NCBI GenBank assembly: GCA_003219695.1
Contig: QHQA01000137.1
Coordinates: forward strand, 1 to 56,231
Direction: 5' to 3'
DNA length: 56,231 bases
DNA from: Verrucomicrobiota bacterium
Lineage (GTDB): Bacteria; Verrucomicrobiota; Verrucomicrobiia; Chthoniobacterales; UBA10450
In this document: piece by piece, positions 41,813 to 49,261 of the stretch
Numbering within the stretch: position 1 is the stretch's first letter
Layout: every line of letters begins with the position of its first letter
Notes under the pieces: model-generated
The model's input: only the letters and a program-made list of their open reading frames with translations
The model's database searches: none
Told to the model about the DNA's origin: nothing
Program-made: the position numbers and the translations under genes

Positions 41813-42688
41813 GTGCATTGGGCTTGGCGATCTAAAGCACGCAGTAGGCACGGCGGCGATAAAAAAGAAAAGCGCAATGCGGGGCCTGATTTCATGTGCA
41901 TCGGAGCTCACAAAGGCGGAACCACCTGGCTTTATCAGCAGCTCGATTCCCATCCGGATTTCTGGATGCCGCCTGTGAAGGAACTGCATTATTTTGATCA
42001 ACTGAGCAGGGTCCAACGCTCAGCTCCTCCGCGCTGCAAAGACGAGCGCGATCGTCTCTTTTTGGAGCGCCTAAAAAGTCTCAGCGTCGAACCGTCCATG
42101 GACCTCGAGAATTACGCCCGACTGTTCGAACCCAAAGGATTACTTCTCTCCGGCGATATTTCGCCAAACTATTCGACGCTCAGCAGTAAAGTCGTTCGGC
42201 GAATCGTCGGCTATTTCCCAAACTTGAAGGTGATCTTCCTGGCGCGCGATCCGGTGGAGCGCGTGTGGTCGCATTTGTCCATGGAAGTGCGTTCCCGGCA
42301 GATTGAACCGTTCGACGTGACAGATATCGACGCGGTCCATCGGAATTTGCTGCGCCGAGGGATGCGTCTGCGCTCGTATCCGAGCGCGGTCGTCATGCGA
42401 TGGAAACGCTATGTTCATCCAGAGCGGCTTCGCATTTGGTTCTTTGATGACCTGCAAAAAGATCCCACTGAATTGCGACGCTCCATCCTCTGTTTCCTCG
42501 GTGCCGACCCAGACAAGCCAGGCGGCCAGCTGAGGGCGGATTACAACAGTTGGGCCGGGATAGAAAAGTTACCGCTCCCCGACAAAGTGCGGACGCACCT
42601 GGCTCAGTTTTTCAAGAAGGAGCTAAAGGCCTGCGCAGCACGACTGGGCGGGCCGGCCCGAGAATGGCCGGCCCGCTACGGCTTTTGA
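41813..42688 (+). CDS. PAPS-dependent sulfotransferase
   Basis: 291 residues. FMCIGAHKGGTTWLYQQLDS is the 5'-phosphosulfate loop and FLARDPVERVWSHLSM the 3'-phosphate motif. KELHYFDQ and the GDISPNYS segment are typical of the heparan/glycolipid sulfotransferase type. It transfers sulfate from PAPS to a hydroxyl or amine, acceptor unknown. The GTG start at 41813 is uncertain because the preceding GGAAGG is too close. Divergent from the sigma factor with a 246-bp gap in which no gene was recognised. Confidence 0.85.
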   Translation: MHWAWRSKARSRHGGDKKEKRNAGPDFMCIGAHKGGTTWLYQQLDSHPDFWMPPVKELHYFDQLSRVQRSAPPRCKDERDRLFLERLKSLSVEPSMDLENYARLFEPKGLLLSGDISPNYSTLSSKVVRRIVGYFPNLKVIFLARDPVERVWSHLSMEVRSRQIEPFDVTDIDAVHRNLLRRGMRLRSYPSAVVMRWKRYVHPERLRIWFFDDLQKDPTELRRSILCFLGADPDKPGGQLRADYNSWAGIEKLPLPDKVRTHLAQFFKKELKACAARLGGPAREWPARYGF

Positions 42689-42759
42689 TGGCTGTAACGT
42701 CCGCTGTCTCAGTGGACGATTCTTCAAGATTGGCGAATCTTGCGCTGAGGAAGCGCACT
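42689..42759. repeat. Short palindrome-rich gap between convergent genes
   Basis: GGCTGTAACGTCCGCTGTCTCAGTGGAC, AAGATTGGCGAATCTT and GCGCTGAGGAAGCGC fold into successive hairpins between the convergent sulfotransferase and HxlR genes. Terminator function is possible. Confidence 0.45.
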
Positions 42760-43143
42760 CTACAGCCCGTCGCCCTTTGCTTGTTTTGCCTGCGCGCGAT
42801 TCGCCTGAAGCTCAGCCAGATGTTTTTCAGACCAGCGACAAAGCGCATGCAGCGGTTCGATCAAGGTCCGACCCAATCTCGTCAACGAGTATTCCACTTT
42901 CGGCGGCACCACCTGATGTACTTTGCGTTGCACGAGGCCGTCCCGCTCGAGGCTGCGCAATGTTTGGGTAAGCATTTTTTGCGAAATGCCGCCGATCTCG
43001 CGTTGGAGTGCAGCATAGCGCATCGTACCCCCCGCGAGAATTTGGATGATAAGCGCAGTCCACTTATCTGCGATCCGGTCGAGCACGAGCCGGGAAGGGC
43101 ATCGCGGATCGAGGACAGAGGGGATGGAGGACGTTTTTGGCAT
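42760..43143 (-). CDS. HxlR-family transcriptional regulator
   Basis: 127 residues from ATG 43143 (MPKTSSIPSVLDPRCPSRLV). CPSRLVLDRIADKWTALIIQ, the GTMRYAALQREIGGISQKML helix-turn-helix, LRSLERDGLVQRKV wing and PPKVEYSLTRLG are HxlR signatures. The conserved Cys15 before P is the residue used for electrophile or disulfide sensing in HypR-type members. The target is probably nearby; the HtrA-like gene 119 bp away is divergently transcribed. Confidence 0.9.
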   Translation of the reverse strand: MPKTSSIPSVLDPRCPSRLVLDRIADKWTALIIQILAGGTMRYAALQREIGGISQKMLTQTLRSLERDGLVQRKVHQVVPPKVEYSLTRLGRTLIEPLHALCRWSEKHLAELQANRAQAKQAKGDGL

Positions 43144-43261
43144 TGCTTTCGTGTAAAACAATTTCCCTGCACGCGCAAGCGGAGAGTAACTTTCCAATTG
43201 GTGCGTATAGTTAGGGATTGCAGGTAGTTGACTGTTAGTTTTCAGCATTCGAAGTTTAGGC

Positions 43262-44341
43262 GTGACCATCACATCTCTTCCGAAGAAGAACGACGCCGCG
43301 ACCGAGTTTCTCCTAAACGAGTCGGATGCTGGAGGAGGCGAAAAATTGGCGCGCGAGGAACCTGAAGCCGTGTCCGCAGCGCGAGACGATTCCGCCTTGC
43401 TCGATGCGTATTCGCGCAGCGTAGTGGGTGCGGTCGCGCGCGTCGCGCCAGCCGTGGTGAACATCGACGTCAAACAGCGCTTCAGCGGGCGCCGCGGAGC
43501 GGGCGAAATCAGCGGAAACGGCTCCGGATTCGTGATCACGCCCGACGGATTCATCCTGACCAACAGCCACGTCGTTCATGACGCCAGCGCGATGATTGTA
43601 ACCCTACCGGATGGACGCGAATATCCGGCGCATGTGACAGGCGACGATCCAGACACGGATCTCGCCGTTATTCGAATCGGTGCACCGCAGCTCACTCACG
43701 TGCGTCTGGCAGACTCCGAAAATCTGCGAGTCGGCCAGCTGGTGATCGCAATTGGAAATCCGCTTGGATTTCAAGCCAGTGTGACCGCGGGCGTGATCAG
43801 CGCGCTCGGCCGCTCGATGCACACGCAATCGGGAAGGTTGATCGACAACATCATTCAGACCGATGCTGCCTTAAATCCCGGCAACTCCGGTGGACCGCTG
43901 GTCAATTCAGCCGGCGAAGTAGTCGGCGTAAACACGGCGATGATCAGACCCGCACAAGGCATCTGTTTCGCCATCGCCAGTAACACCGCCAAGCTTGTCG
44001 CTGGATGGTTAATCCGCGACGGTCGAATTCGGCGCGGCTACATCGGGGTTGCCGGGCAGAACGTGCCGGTTCACCGGCGGATCGTGCGATTCTATGGCCT
44101 GCCACTGGAGACCGGCGTCCTTGTTGTTTCCGTCGAGAAGAGGAGTCCTGCCGAACGCGCCGGCTTGCGCGAGGGCGATCTGATCGTCGCATTCAATGGC
44201 CAGCCCATCGGGAGCGTGCACGACCTCCATAAGGTTCTGGTCGGCGAACAAATCGGCGTCGGTGCCAGCCTCACAGTGATCCGGCACACCGAGAAATTGG
44301 ACTTGCCGATCCTGCCGGCAGAATCACGGCCCACAACGTAG
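43262..44341 (+). CDS. HtrA/DegP-like S1C serine protease with PDZ domain
   Basis: 359 residues. The catalytic triad is His103 (TNSHVV), Asp133 (DPDTDLAVI) and Ser209 (NPGNSGGPL); one PDZ domain spans about 265-350 (GVLVVSVEKRSPAERAGLREGD). No signal peptide or membrane helix is seen, unlike DegP/DegS, so a cytoplasmic location, or an N-terminus upstream of the GTG at 43262, must be considered. Divergent from the HxlR regulator. Confidence 0.88.
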   Translation: MTITSLPKKNDAATEFLLNESDAGGGEKLAREEPEAVSAARDDSALLDAYSRSVVGAVARVAPAVVNIDVKQRFSGRRGAGEISGNGSGFVITPDGFILTNSHVVHDASAMIVTLPDGREYPAHVTGDDPDTDLAVIRIGAPQLTHVRLADSENLRVGQLVIAIGNPLGFQASVTAGVISALGRSMHTQSGRLIDNIIQTDAALNPGNSGGPLVNSAGEVVGVNTAMIRPAQGICFAIASNTAKLVAGWLIRDGRIRRGYIGVAGQNVPVHRRIVRFYGLPLETGVLVVSVEKRSPAERAGLREGDLIVAFNGQPIGSVHDLHKVLVGEQIGVGASLTVIRHTEKLDLPILPAESRPTT

Positions 44342-44636
44342 CGGGAAGCCGACAAGACAAAATACGAATTTCACGAAATCACACGAATTGACCTAAGTGT
44401 TATGAGACTCGTGACATTCGTGTAATTCGTGTCTGATGAAAATTCTCGTTAATGCCATTTTCTACCGCGCGTGACGACACGAAGCTCGGCACCGTCAAAT
44501 GGTCTGTCATTCAAATAGCGTAATCGTAATCCAGAAACCAGTGTCTTCGAAAACCGATTCAGCGACATGACGAAAACCTCCCGATTCGAATTCGTGTTCC
44601 TTCATGTTCATTCGCGGTTAAGCTCACAGCAACAGA
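44342..44636. repeat. 295-bp intergenic region with ACACGAATT/AATTCGTGT inverted repeat
   Basis: ACACGAATT (44381-44389) and AATTCGTGT (44424-44432), with extra CACGAAAT / CATTCGTG words, form a palindrome. The rest of the gap shows no gene. Confidence 0.5.
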
Positions 44637-45161
44637 ATGTCATTTGAACTTCAACCGCATCTTATAGGTGAACTAATCGAGCTTCGGCGGCTGACTCCTG
44701 AAGATTGGGACGATCTGTTTGCCGTCGCGTCTGATCCGCTCATCTGGAAACAGCATCCGGATAGCGATCGCTACAAGAAAGATGTCTTCAAGGTTTTCTT
44801 CAGAGAAGCACTGGAATGCGGTGGGGCTTTTGTCGTGATTGATAGGAAGAGTCAACAAATCATCGGATCGACGCGGTTTTACGGTTACGATCCAGAGAAC
44901 TCGGAGATTGAAATTGGATGGACACTTCTGGCGCGAAAATATTGGGGCGGACGTTACAACCGGCAGATGAAACAATTAATGCTCGCTCACGCCTTCAAGT
45001 TTGTTGAGACCGTGGTGTTTCTTGTCGGACAAAATAATATTCGGTCCCAAAAGGCCATGGAGAAAATTGGCGCAATCAGAAACGGTGTGGTGAAACGGGT
45101 GTTCGGGAACCACCCACCGCATCTCAGCGTAAAGTACGTGATCAAGAAGCCGAGTAAGTGA
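44637..45161 (+). CDS. GNAT acetyltransferase (RimJ/RimL type)
   Basis: 174 residues. ELIELRRLTPEDWDDLFAVA, IIGSTRFYGYDPENSEIEIG, ARKYWGGRYNRQMKQLML and NIRSQKAMEKIGAIRNGV match the RimJ/RimL pattern; the last is the cofactor-proximal helix. It would acetylate an N-terminus or small amine. It lies at the far end of the cassette array but on the opposite strand, with no attC-like site beside it, so it is taken as outside the array. Confidence 0.85.
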   Translation: MSFELQPHLIGELIELRRLTPEDWDDLFAVASDPLIWKQHPDSDRYKKDVFKVFFREALECGGAFVVIDRKSQQIIGSTRFYGYDPENSEIEIGWTLLARKYWGGRYNRQMKQLMLAHAFKFVETVVFLVGQNNIRSQKAMEKIGAIRNGVVKRVFGNHPPHLSVKYVIKKPSK

Positions 45162-45273
45162 TTATCGGTGTGCAGGGCACGATGGCCGGATGGCGACGCG
45201 ATGACTCGCGAAATGCTGCCCGTCGTCCCTCGGGCAACGGGCAAGCTTTACTTCAGATTAGCGACGATTGACC

Positions 45274-45873
45274 TCAGGGGCGCTCCGCTTTTGGCGCGTC
45301 CCCTGCAGCGGCCTGTTGGGCGTTTTGTTGCAACCAAGTGAGAACCTCCTCAGCGTTTTCGTCGGGAGGAAAAACAGGATAGAAAACCTTTTGTATCCGT
45401 CCATCCTCGACGATGAGCGTCAGCCGTTTGTACAGCTCCACACCCGCCACGGTAAACGTGGGTAAACGGAGCAACCTCTTCAGACTATGTCCGCTGTCGC
45501 TCAACAATTCAAAAGGAAGACGCAGACGTTCCCGCACTTCCTTCTGATACTCCGTGGTCTGTGTGCTCAGTCCGAACACGGAAGTATTCAGGGCGTTCAG
45601 CTCCGCAAAATGATCCCGGAAACTACAGGACTGTGGTGTGCAGCCACAAGCCCCCGGTATGCCCTCCCATCCATTCGGCAACGGCACTCCAGGACGGCCA
45701 GTCATCGGATAAATGTAGATCACAACGCGCCCCGGGAGGGCCGCAAGATCGACCATAGCGTCGTTTGTCGCCTGAAGTGCAACCTTGGGCAGCCTCATAC
45801 CGCGGAGATGATTCGCTGCACCGTCGTCCACGGGACGCGGTAGATCTTTCGGTAGTTCGGAGAGATTAGTACT
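45274..45873 (-). CDS. Peroxiredoxin (AhpC/TSA-like) in integron cassette 6
   Basis: 199 residues from TTG 45873, which has GGAGG 5 nt upstream and begins right after the attC-like site at 45894-46019. PRPVDDGAANHLRGMRLPKV, VVIYIYPMTGRPGVPLPNGW and IPGACGCTPQSCSFRDHFAE carry the peroxidatic and possible resolving Cys in a PrxQ-like setting; VFGLSTQTTEYQ and FYPVFPPDENAEEVL complete the family pattern. It reduces peroxides via thiols. Last cassette gene from the integrase side; no attC-like site was found downstream. Confidence 0.85.
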   Translation of the reverse strand, partial: STNLSELPKDLPRPVDDGAANHLRGMRLPKVALQATNDAMVDLAALPGRVVIYIYPMTGRPGVPLPNGWEGIPGACGCTPQSCSFRDHFAELNALNTSVFGLSTQTTEYQKEVRERLRLPFELLSDSGHSLKRLLRLPTFTVAGVELYKRLTLIVEDGRIQKVFYPVFPPDENAEEVLTWLQQNAQQAAAGDAPKAERP

Positions 45874-45893
45874 CAAGGGAGCCTCCGCCAAAC

Positions 45894-46019
45894 GTCTAAC
45901 GTCAGAACTCAGCCACAGCCGCTGGAGACTGACTCCGAAATCCAACTGTGACAATCAAATTGCCCGCTCCGATCCAACTAACCTGTGTGGCGGCTGTTGG
46001 CTGAAGTGATTTGTTAGAG
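45894..46019 (-). other. attC-like recombination site 5
   Basis: Outer core GTCTAAC (45894-45900) pairs with GTTAGAG (46013-46019; the last base departs from the GTTRRRY consensus). The inner arms CAGCCACAGCCGC and GCGGCTGTTGGCTG pair except for one extra A, the unpaired base typical of folded attC. The stop codon of the GNAT in cassette 5 lies in the right-hand core. Confidence 0.8.
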
Positions 46020-46466
46020 CACCTTTTCATACAGAAGTAATCTTCGTCCTTCATGTTCGGACTCGCCAAACCTTTGGTAGCCGCACTGCTCATAAACATG
46101 TCGTGCCCGCAGGTTAGTCTCGAATACGTCCAACCACACCCGAAGTCTGCCGAATTCGCTGCGGCATATCTGATCAACCATTTTGACGATTCTCTTTCCG
46201 TACCCGAAACCCGGCTTGGACACAACTATTCTGCGAAACTCGACGTTTCGAGCATCTTGCTCCAAAACCAAAATGAAAAAACCAATAAGCTGAGCATCGC
46301 ACCAGACCGACTTGTACACGACGTTTGGCTTCGCAAATTCCGAGTGATGTTTTTCGATTGAATACGGTATGACAAAGTCCGGCGCCCCACCTCGCTCCAT
46401 GTCACAGATAAGTTCGAGTTCCTCCCGTTTCGTATCGCGAACGACAAGTTCTTGATCTGGCAACAT
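46014..46466 (-). CDS. GNAT acetyltransferase in integron cassette 5
   Basis: 150 residues. YKSVWCDAQLIGFFILVLEQ, VEFRRIVVSKPGFGYGKRIV (acetyl-CoA loop) and VFETNLRARHVYEQCGYQRF are GNAT motifs C, A and B. The TAA stop at 46014-46016 is inside the attC core, a common feature of cassette genes. Substrate unknown. ATG 46466 is 17 bp from the upstream attC-like site, leaving almost no leader. Confidence 0.85.
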   Translation of the reverse strand: MLPDQELVVRDTKREELELICDMERGGAPDFVIPYSIEKHHSEFAKPNVVYKSVWCDAQLIGFFILVLEQDARNVEFRRIVVSKPGFGYGKRIVKMVDQICRSEFGRLRVWLDVFETNLRARHVYEQCGYQRFGESEHEGRRLLLYEKVL

Positions 46467-46482
46467 AGCTCGGTTCGTAGTG

Positions 46483-46611
46483 GCCTAACGAGAGACAAGA
46501 TCAGCGACCGCGAGACCTGAGAAGCGATCAACGCAGCCAACGGGTAGATGGTAAACATTCATGAAGTGGATCGTACGCTATCTCGCGCTTCGCTGAATCG
46601 CCTGGTTAGGC
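46483..46611 (-). other. attC-like recombination site 4
   Basis: GCCTAAC (46483-46489) and GTTAGGC (46605-46611) are perfect outer cores. The inner arms CAGCGACCGCGAGA and TCTCGCGCTTCGCTG pair with one mismatch and one unpaired A. 129 bp. Confidence 0.88.
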
Positions 46612-47078
46612 GATATGGGACCCAACCCCAACCTGTACCGGCGGCGATAGCGTGCTCCGCCACGATATATCTCGTGATCATGTGGAATCCGCACAGTCTC
46701 GATATACTTTGCCCCGATGATCTGGCAGGTCTTCTGCGACGGAATGTTCGCGGGATCTACGGCCAGCCAGAGGGCTTTTAAACCATGCGCATAGGCGAGC
46801 GGCAACAAAAGCTGGCAACTCCTAGCTGCATATCTGTGACCCCGAAATCGTTGTCGAACCTCGTATCCGATATGACCATGATAACGCAACGCTCGCGCCG
46901 AGCCAATGCGGAGTCGAACCTTACCCATCGTCACCAACTGGCTGGAATGCCGGAGGTCGAACTCATACATGGGGACGTGATGTTTAGTCGGGTCGGCCTC
47001 AACTGTGCGGGTCAACACCAACTCCAAATCTTCATCAACAAGCTTTCCAGGTCGCAGGAACGTGAACGGCGTCTGCAT
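46578..47078 (-). CDS. GNAT acetyltransferase in integron cassette 4
   Basis: 166 residues. YHGHIGYEVRQRFRGHRYAA (motif A loop), LKALWLAVDPANIPSQKTCQ and IGAKYIETVRIP follow the GNAT fold. The last ~14 residues (after RRYRLGL) are encoded by the attC-like site, so the reading frame runs through most of its right half before stopping. ATG 47078 is 7 bp from the upstream attC core. Confidence 0.8.
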   Translation of the reverse strand: MQTPFTFLRPGKLVDEDLELVLTRTVEADPTKHHVPMYEFDLRHSSQLVTMGKVRLRIGSARALRYHGHIGYEVRQRFRGHRYAARSCQLLLPLAYAHGLKALWLAVDPANIPSQKTCQIIGAKYIETVRIPHDHEIYRGGARYRRRYRLGLGPISPNQAIQRSAR

Positions 47079-47084
47079 TATGCC

Positions 47085-47193
47085 GCCTAACGAGACCCAA
47101 AATCAGCGACCGCGTGAGTTAGAAGTGATCTTCCCATGCTCTTAACTCTAGGAATTAGGACGGTCCGCGGTTCGCTGCATCGCAGTGTTAGGT
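47085..47193 (-). other. attC-like recombination site 3
   Basis: GCCTAAC (47085-47091) and GTTAGGT (47187-47193). The inner arms CAGCGACCGCG and CGCGGTTCGCTG pair perfectly apart from one unpaired A. 109 bp, same inner sequence as site 4. Confidence 0.9.
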
Positions 47194-47198
47194 CGCGC

Positions 47199-48041
47199 CT
47201 ACCCCCTCGGTATTCCGACGGGATAATACCGACAGAGGTAGGCAACGTCGGTCTCTGATTCCACCTCGAACTTCGTGTCCGCCGGTACAACGTACGCGTC
47301 GTTTGTGGGGGCTTCGACCCAGTCGCGACCCGGCAGTTTAACGCGCAATGTCCCCGACAAGATGAGAACGTGCTCCTCGTAATCAGACGTGAATTCATAT
47401 CGTCCCGGCGTGATAACGCCTATGGTGACATAGCCGTGCGATGTGCCAAAGCCCAGGCTCCGCACCCGGCCATCAAAGTAGCAGTTGTGCTTGACGGTAT
47501 AAGCCTCGCTCGGTGGGGGCGGCTGAGTTCCGGGATAAGGCACCCCAACGACACGCGTGGAACCGTAGAGTGGATAGATCTTCCGATCGGCGAGCGACTC
47601 GAACTCCGTGTAGACCTGGGGCTCCAGGATACCCTGCATCTGGAGCCACTGCAGCGAACGTCCGAGCAAGAACTTCCCGAGGCCTCGCCGCTGATGGTTA
47701 GGGTGCACGCAAACGCCGGTGAGAAAGTTCTGGTCGGTCCAGTGCGAGACCGCTACTCCAGATAAGGCAGCAACCTCGTTGCCGCTTTCGATCATGAGGT
47801 AGACCGCCCCTGGATGCCCAAGCGTTTGGCAAATCCGGTGGTGCATGCGAGTCGCGATGGCGGGCAGATGCGGTCGCCATATTGGGTCAGAGCCGTAGGC
47901 GCGAAGGATCACATCTAGGACTCGAACCCCGTCGGCGGTCGTAGCGCTCCGTTCTTGGTACCCCGGCGGCACAGAGAGAGTGAAATCGACCCCGCGAAGG
48001 TTCCAGCGGTGTCGCACCCAACGAGTCGAAACAGTACGCAT
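47199..48041 (-). CDS. Fusion of GNAT acetyltransferase and PpnP-type nucleoside phosphorylase (cassette 3)
   Basis: 280 residues from ATG 48041 (GGAG 7 nt upstream; GTG 48062 is an in-frame alternative). The N-terminal half is a GNAT domain: SGVAVSHWTDQNFLTGVCVH and PNHQRRGLGKFLLGRSLQWL, the latter being the acetyl-CoA loop. After a PPPPSEAY linker, about the last 90 residues read KHNCYFDGRVRSLGFGTSHG, GYVTIGVITPGRYEFTSDYE, HVLILSGTLRVKLPG and VPADTKFEVES with AYLCRYY. This is the complete cupin fold of PpnP/YaiE (DUF1255), which phosphorolyses purine and pyrimidine nucleosides. The two domains share one uninterrupted frame. I know of no such fusion. Confidence 0.85.
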   Translation of the reverse strand: MRTVSTRWVRHRWNLRGVDFTLSVPPGYQERSATTADGVRVLDVILRAYGSDPIWRPHLPAIATRMHHRICQTLGHPGAVYLMIESGNEVAALSGVAVSHWTDQNFLTGVCVHPNHQRRGLGKFLLGRSLQWLQMQGILEPQVYTEFESLADRKIYPLYGSTRVVGVPYPGTQPPPPSEAYTVKHNCYFDGRVRSLGFGTSHGYVTIGVITPGRYEFTSDYEEHVLILSGTLRVKLPGRDWVEAPTNDAYVVPADTKFEVESETDVAYLCRYYPVGIPRG

Positions 48042-48068
48042 AGGCTTGCTCCACTCGACCACTGCGCG

Positions 48069-48177
48069 ATCTAACGGGAAAGAGATAAGCCACGGCAGGG
48101 TATCGCGGCAAACACGCTAAATTTATTTCGCCATGAGGCCGTTGGCTGAGTCGTCATTAATTAGGGTTTGGTTAGGC
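48069..48177 (-). other. attC-like recombination site 2
   Basis: ATCTAAC (48069-48075) and GTTAGGC (48171-48177). The inner arms AAGCCACGGC and GCCGTTGGCT pair with one unpaired A. 109 bp. The stop codon of the GFA-type gene lies in the right-hand core. Confidence 0.82.
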
Positions 48178-48579
48178 GTTTTCATTTCTGCTCCGGCGAA
48201 AAGCAGGCCGACTCGGATCGAGCTTTACCCACGGAAGTTTGTCTTCTGTCCATATCGCGGCCTCCGGGTGAAAGGTCTTAGGATCATCGAACGACGCCAC
48301 TGTCACGTCAATCCATTCAGAACTGACTTCGTCCTGGATAAACAGAGGCGTGCCACAACAAGAGGCGAACGAGCGTAATCGGTCTGCATATGAGACTCTA
48401 CGCAATTCACCGCTCAGAACCTCTATCGCCTTGCTGGGAACGCTACACCAAGTCACATACGGAGCAGCACTAGCCCGCCGGCAATCTTCGCAATGGCAGT
48501 CACTCCCCTGCTTTGGCCTAACGTGTAGACGATACCGGACGCCTCCGCATAAACACCCGCCCTCGATTGTGCTTGCCAT
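48172..48579 (-). CDS. GFA-family (glutathione-dependent formaldehyde-activating-like) protein in cassette 2
   Basis: 135 residues. GGCLCGGVRY, CHCEDCRRASAAPYVTW and SFASCCGTPLF are the zinc-binding Cys blocks of the GFA/CENP-V fold. The family was named for glutathione-formaldehyde adduct formation, but most members are of unknown activity. The TAA stop (48172-48174) is inside the attC core. ATG 48579 is 2 bp from the upstream attC core. Confidence 0.9.
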   Translation of the reverse strand: MASTIEGGCLCGGVRYRLHVRPKQGSDCHCEDCRRASAAPYVTWCSVPSKAIEVLSGELRRVSYADRLRSFASCCGTPLFIQDEVSSEWIDVTVASFDDPKTFHPEAAIWTEDKLPWVKLDPSRPAFRRSRNENA

Positions 48580-48581
48580 AC

Positions 48582-48704
48582 GCCTAACGAGAACAAGATG
48601 AGCGACGGCGGACGAGAGCGCACGTCGCTGGATGGAAAAGAGTCGAAGTCATTCCAAATGTAGACGCACAGCGATCCGCCGTTCGCTCCATCGCATGGTT
48701 AGAC
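48582..48704 (-). other. attC-like recombination site 1
   Basis: GCCTAAC (48582-48588) and GTTAGAC (48698-48704). The inner arms GAGCGACGGCGGA and TCCGCCGTTCGCTC pair with one unpaired A. 123 bp. The stop codon of the first cassette gene is in the right-hand core. Confidence 0.9.
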
Positions 48705-49127
48705 CTTCGTATCGAACTCGCGCTGGACGTAATCAAAAAGTCGTTGTTTTGCATCGTGAAGGCCAGGGTAATCGATGTTCGCGGTATGCTGCACGCCGAC
48801 GCCAGCAAAAAGTGACCTGATGATGAGGTCGTAATCGTGACGGAACTCTTTCGGAATGAAAGCGCCGCTGCGGAGTGCCGTGCCCTCGAGATCATGCCAA
48901 GCAGCGATTGTGATGTCGTCCCGAATCTCGTGGCTTCGCATGCGCTCGATCAACTCGATGGCTGAGAGCAAGTGTTGCATCGCGAGTAGGCGTTTCTGGA
49001 ACAAGTCCTCGGTCCGTGCTCCACGCGTCTGCCGCAGAATCAAATCGCGCTGAAGGAAGTAGCCGATCAGACCCGTGACGATCACACCGCTCAGTGTGCC
49101 AACGATCGCGAGCAGGGCGGGGTCCAT
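48699..49127 (-). CDS. Membrane-anchored hypothetical protein in cassette 1
   Basis: 142 residues from ATG 49127 (an in-frame TTG lies three codons upstream). One N-terminal helix (LLAIVGTLSGVIVTGLIGYF) precedes a charged, helical domain: QRDLILRQTRGARTEDLFQK, HLLSAIELIERMRSHE, then the ending FDYVQREFDTKV. No family recognised. The stop TAA at 48699-48701 is inside the attC core. It is the cassette nearest attI, so it should be the most strongly expressed and, by the usual model, the latest acquired. Confidence 0.75.
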   Translation of the reverse strand: MDPALLAIVGTLSGVIVTGLIGYFLQRDLILRQTRGARTEDLFQKRLLAMQHLLSAIELIERMRSHEIRDDITIAAWHDLEGTALRSGAFIPKEFRHDYDLIIRSLFAGVGVQHTANIDYPGLHDAKQRLFDYVQREFDTKV

Positions 49128-49157
49128 TTTGGTCAACGCGTCATAGCGCCTTGATAG

Positions 49158-49164
49158 GTCTAAC
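49158..49164 (-). other. attI/cassette junction core
   Basis: GTCTAAC on the plus strand (GTTAGAC on the cassette strand) marks the recombination point between the first cassette and the integrase-side flank. It lies 98 bp from the integrase start, the distance and orientation expected for attI. Confidence 0.7.
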
Positions 49165-49173
49165 GAGAATTCG

Positions 49174-49188
49174 ACCCAATTTTTGGGT
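49174..49188. promoter_or_regulatory. Inverted repeat between attI and the integrase start
   Basis: ACCCAATTTTTGGGT, 6-bp arms around TTT. Its position between the array and the divergent integrase gene would suit an operator or a folding element; no LexA-type box is recognised. A promoter for the cassettes is expected in this 100-bp gap but cannot be fixed by eye. Confidence 0.4.
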
Positions 49189-49261
49189 GTTTCAAGAGAA
49201 ATGCCGGATTTTTGGTCTAATCCCGCTTGAGTTTGGAGTTGAAGACGGCAGAATCGGCGTC

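Noticed and set aside
45162-45273. A sixth attC site downstream of the peroxiredoxin cassette
   Set aside because: No RYYYAAC/GTTRRRY pair is present; only a short GCCCGT/ACGGGC hairpin. The array end here is truncated or undefined.
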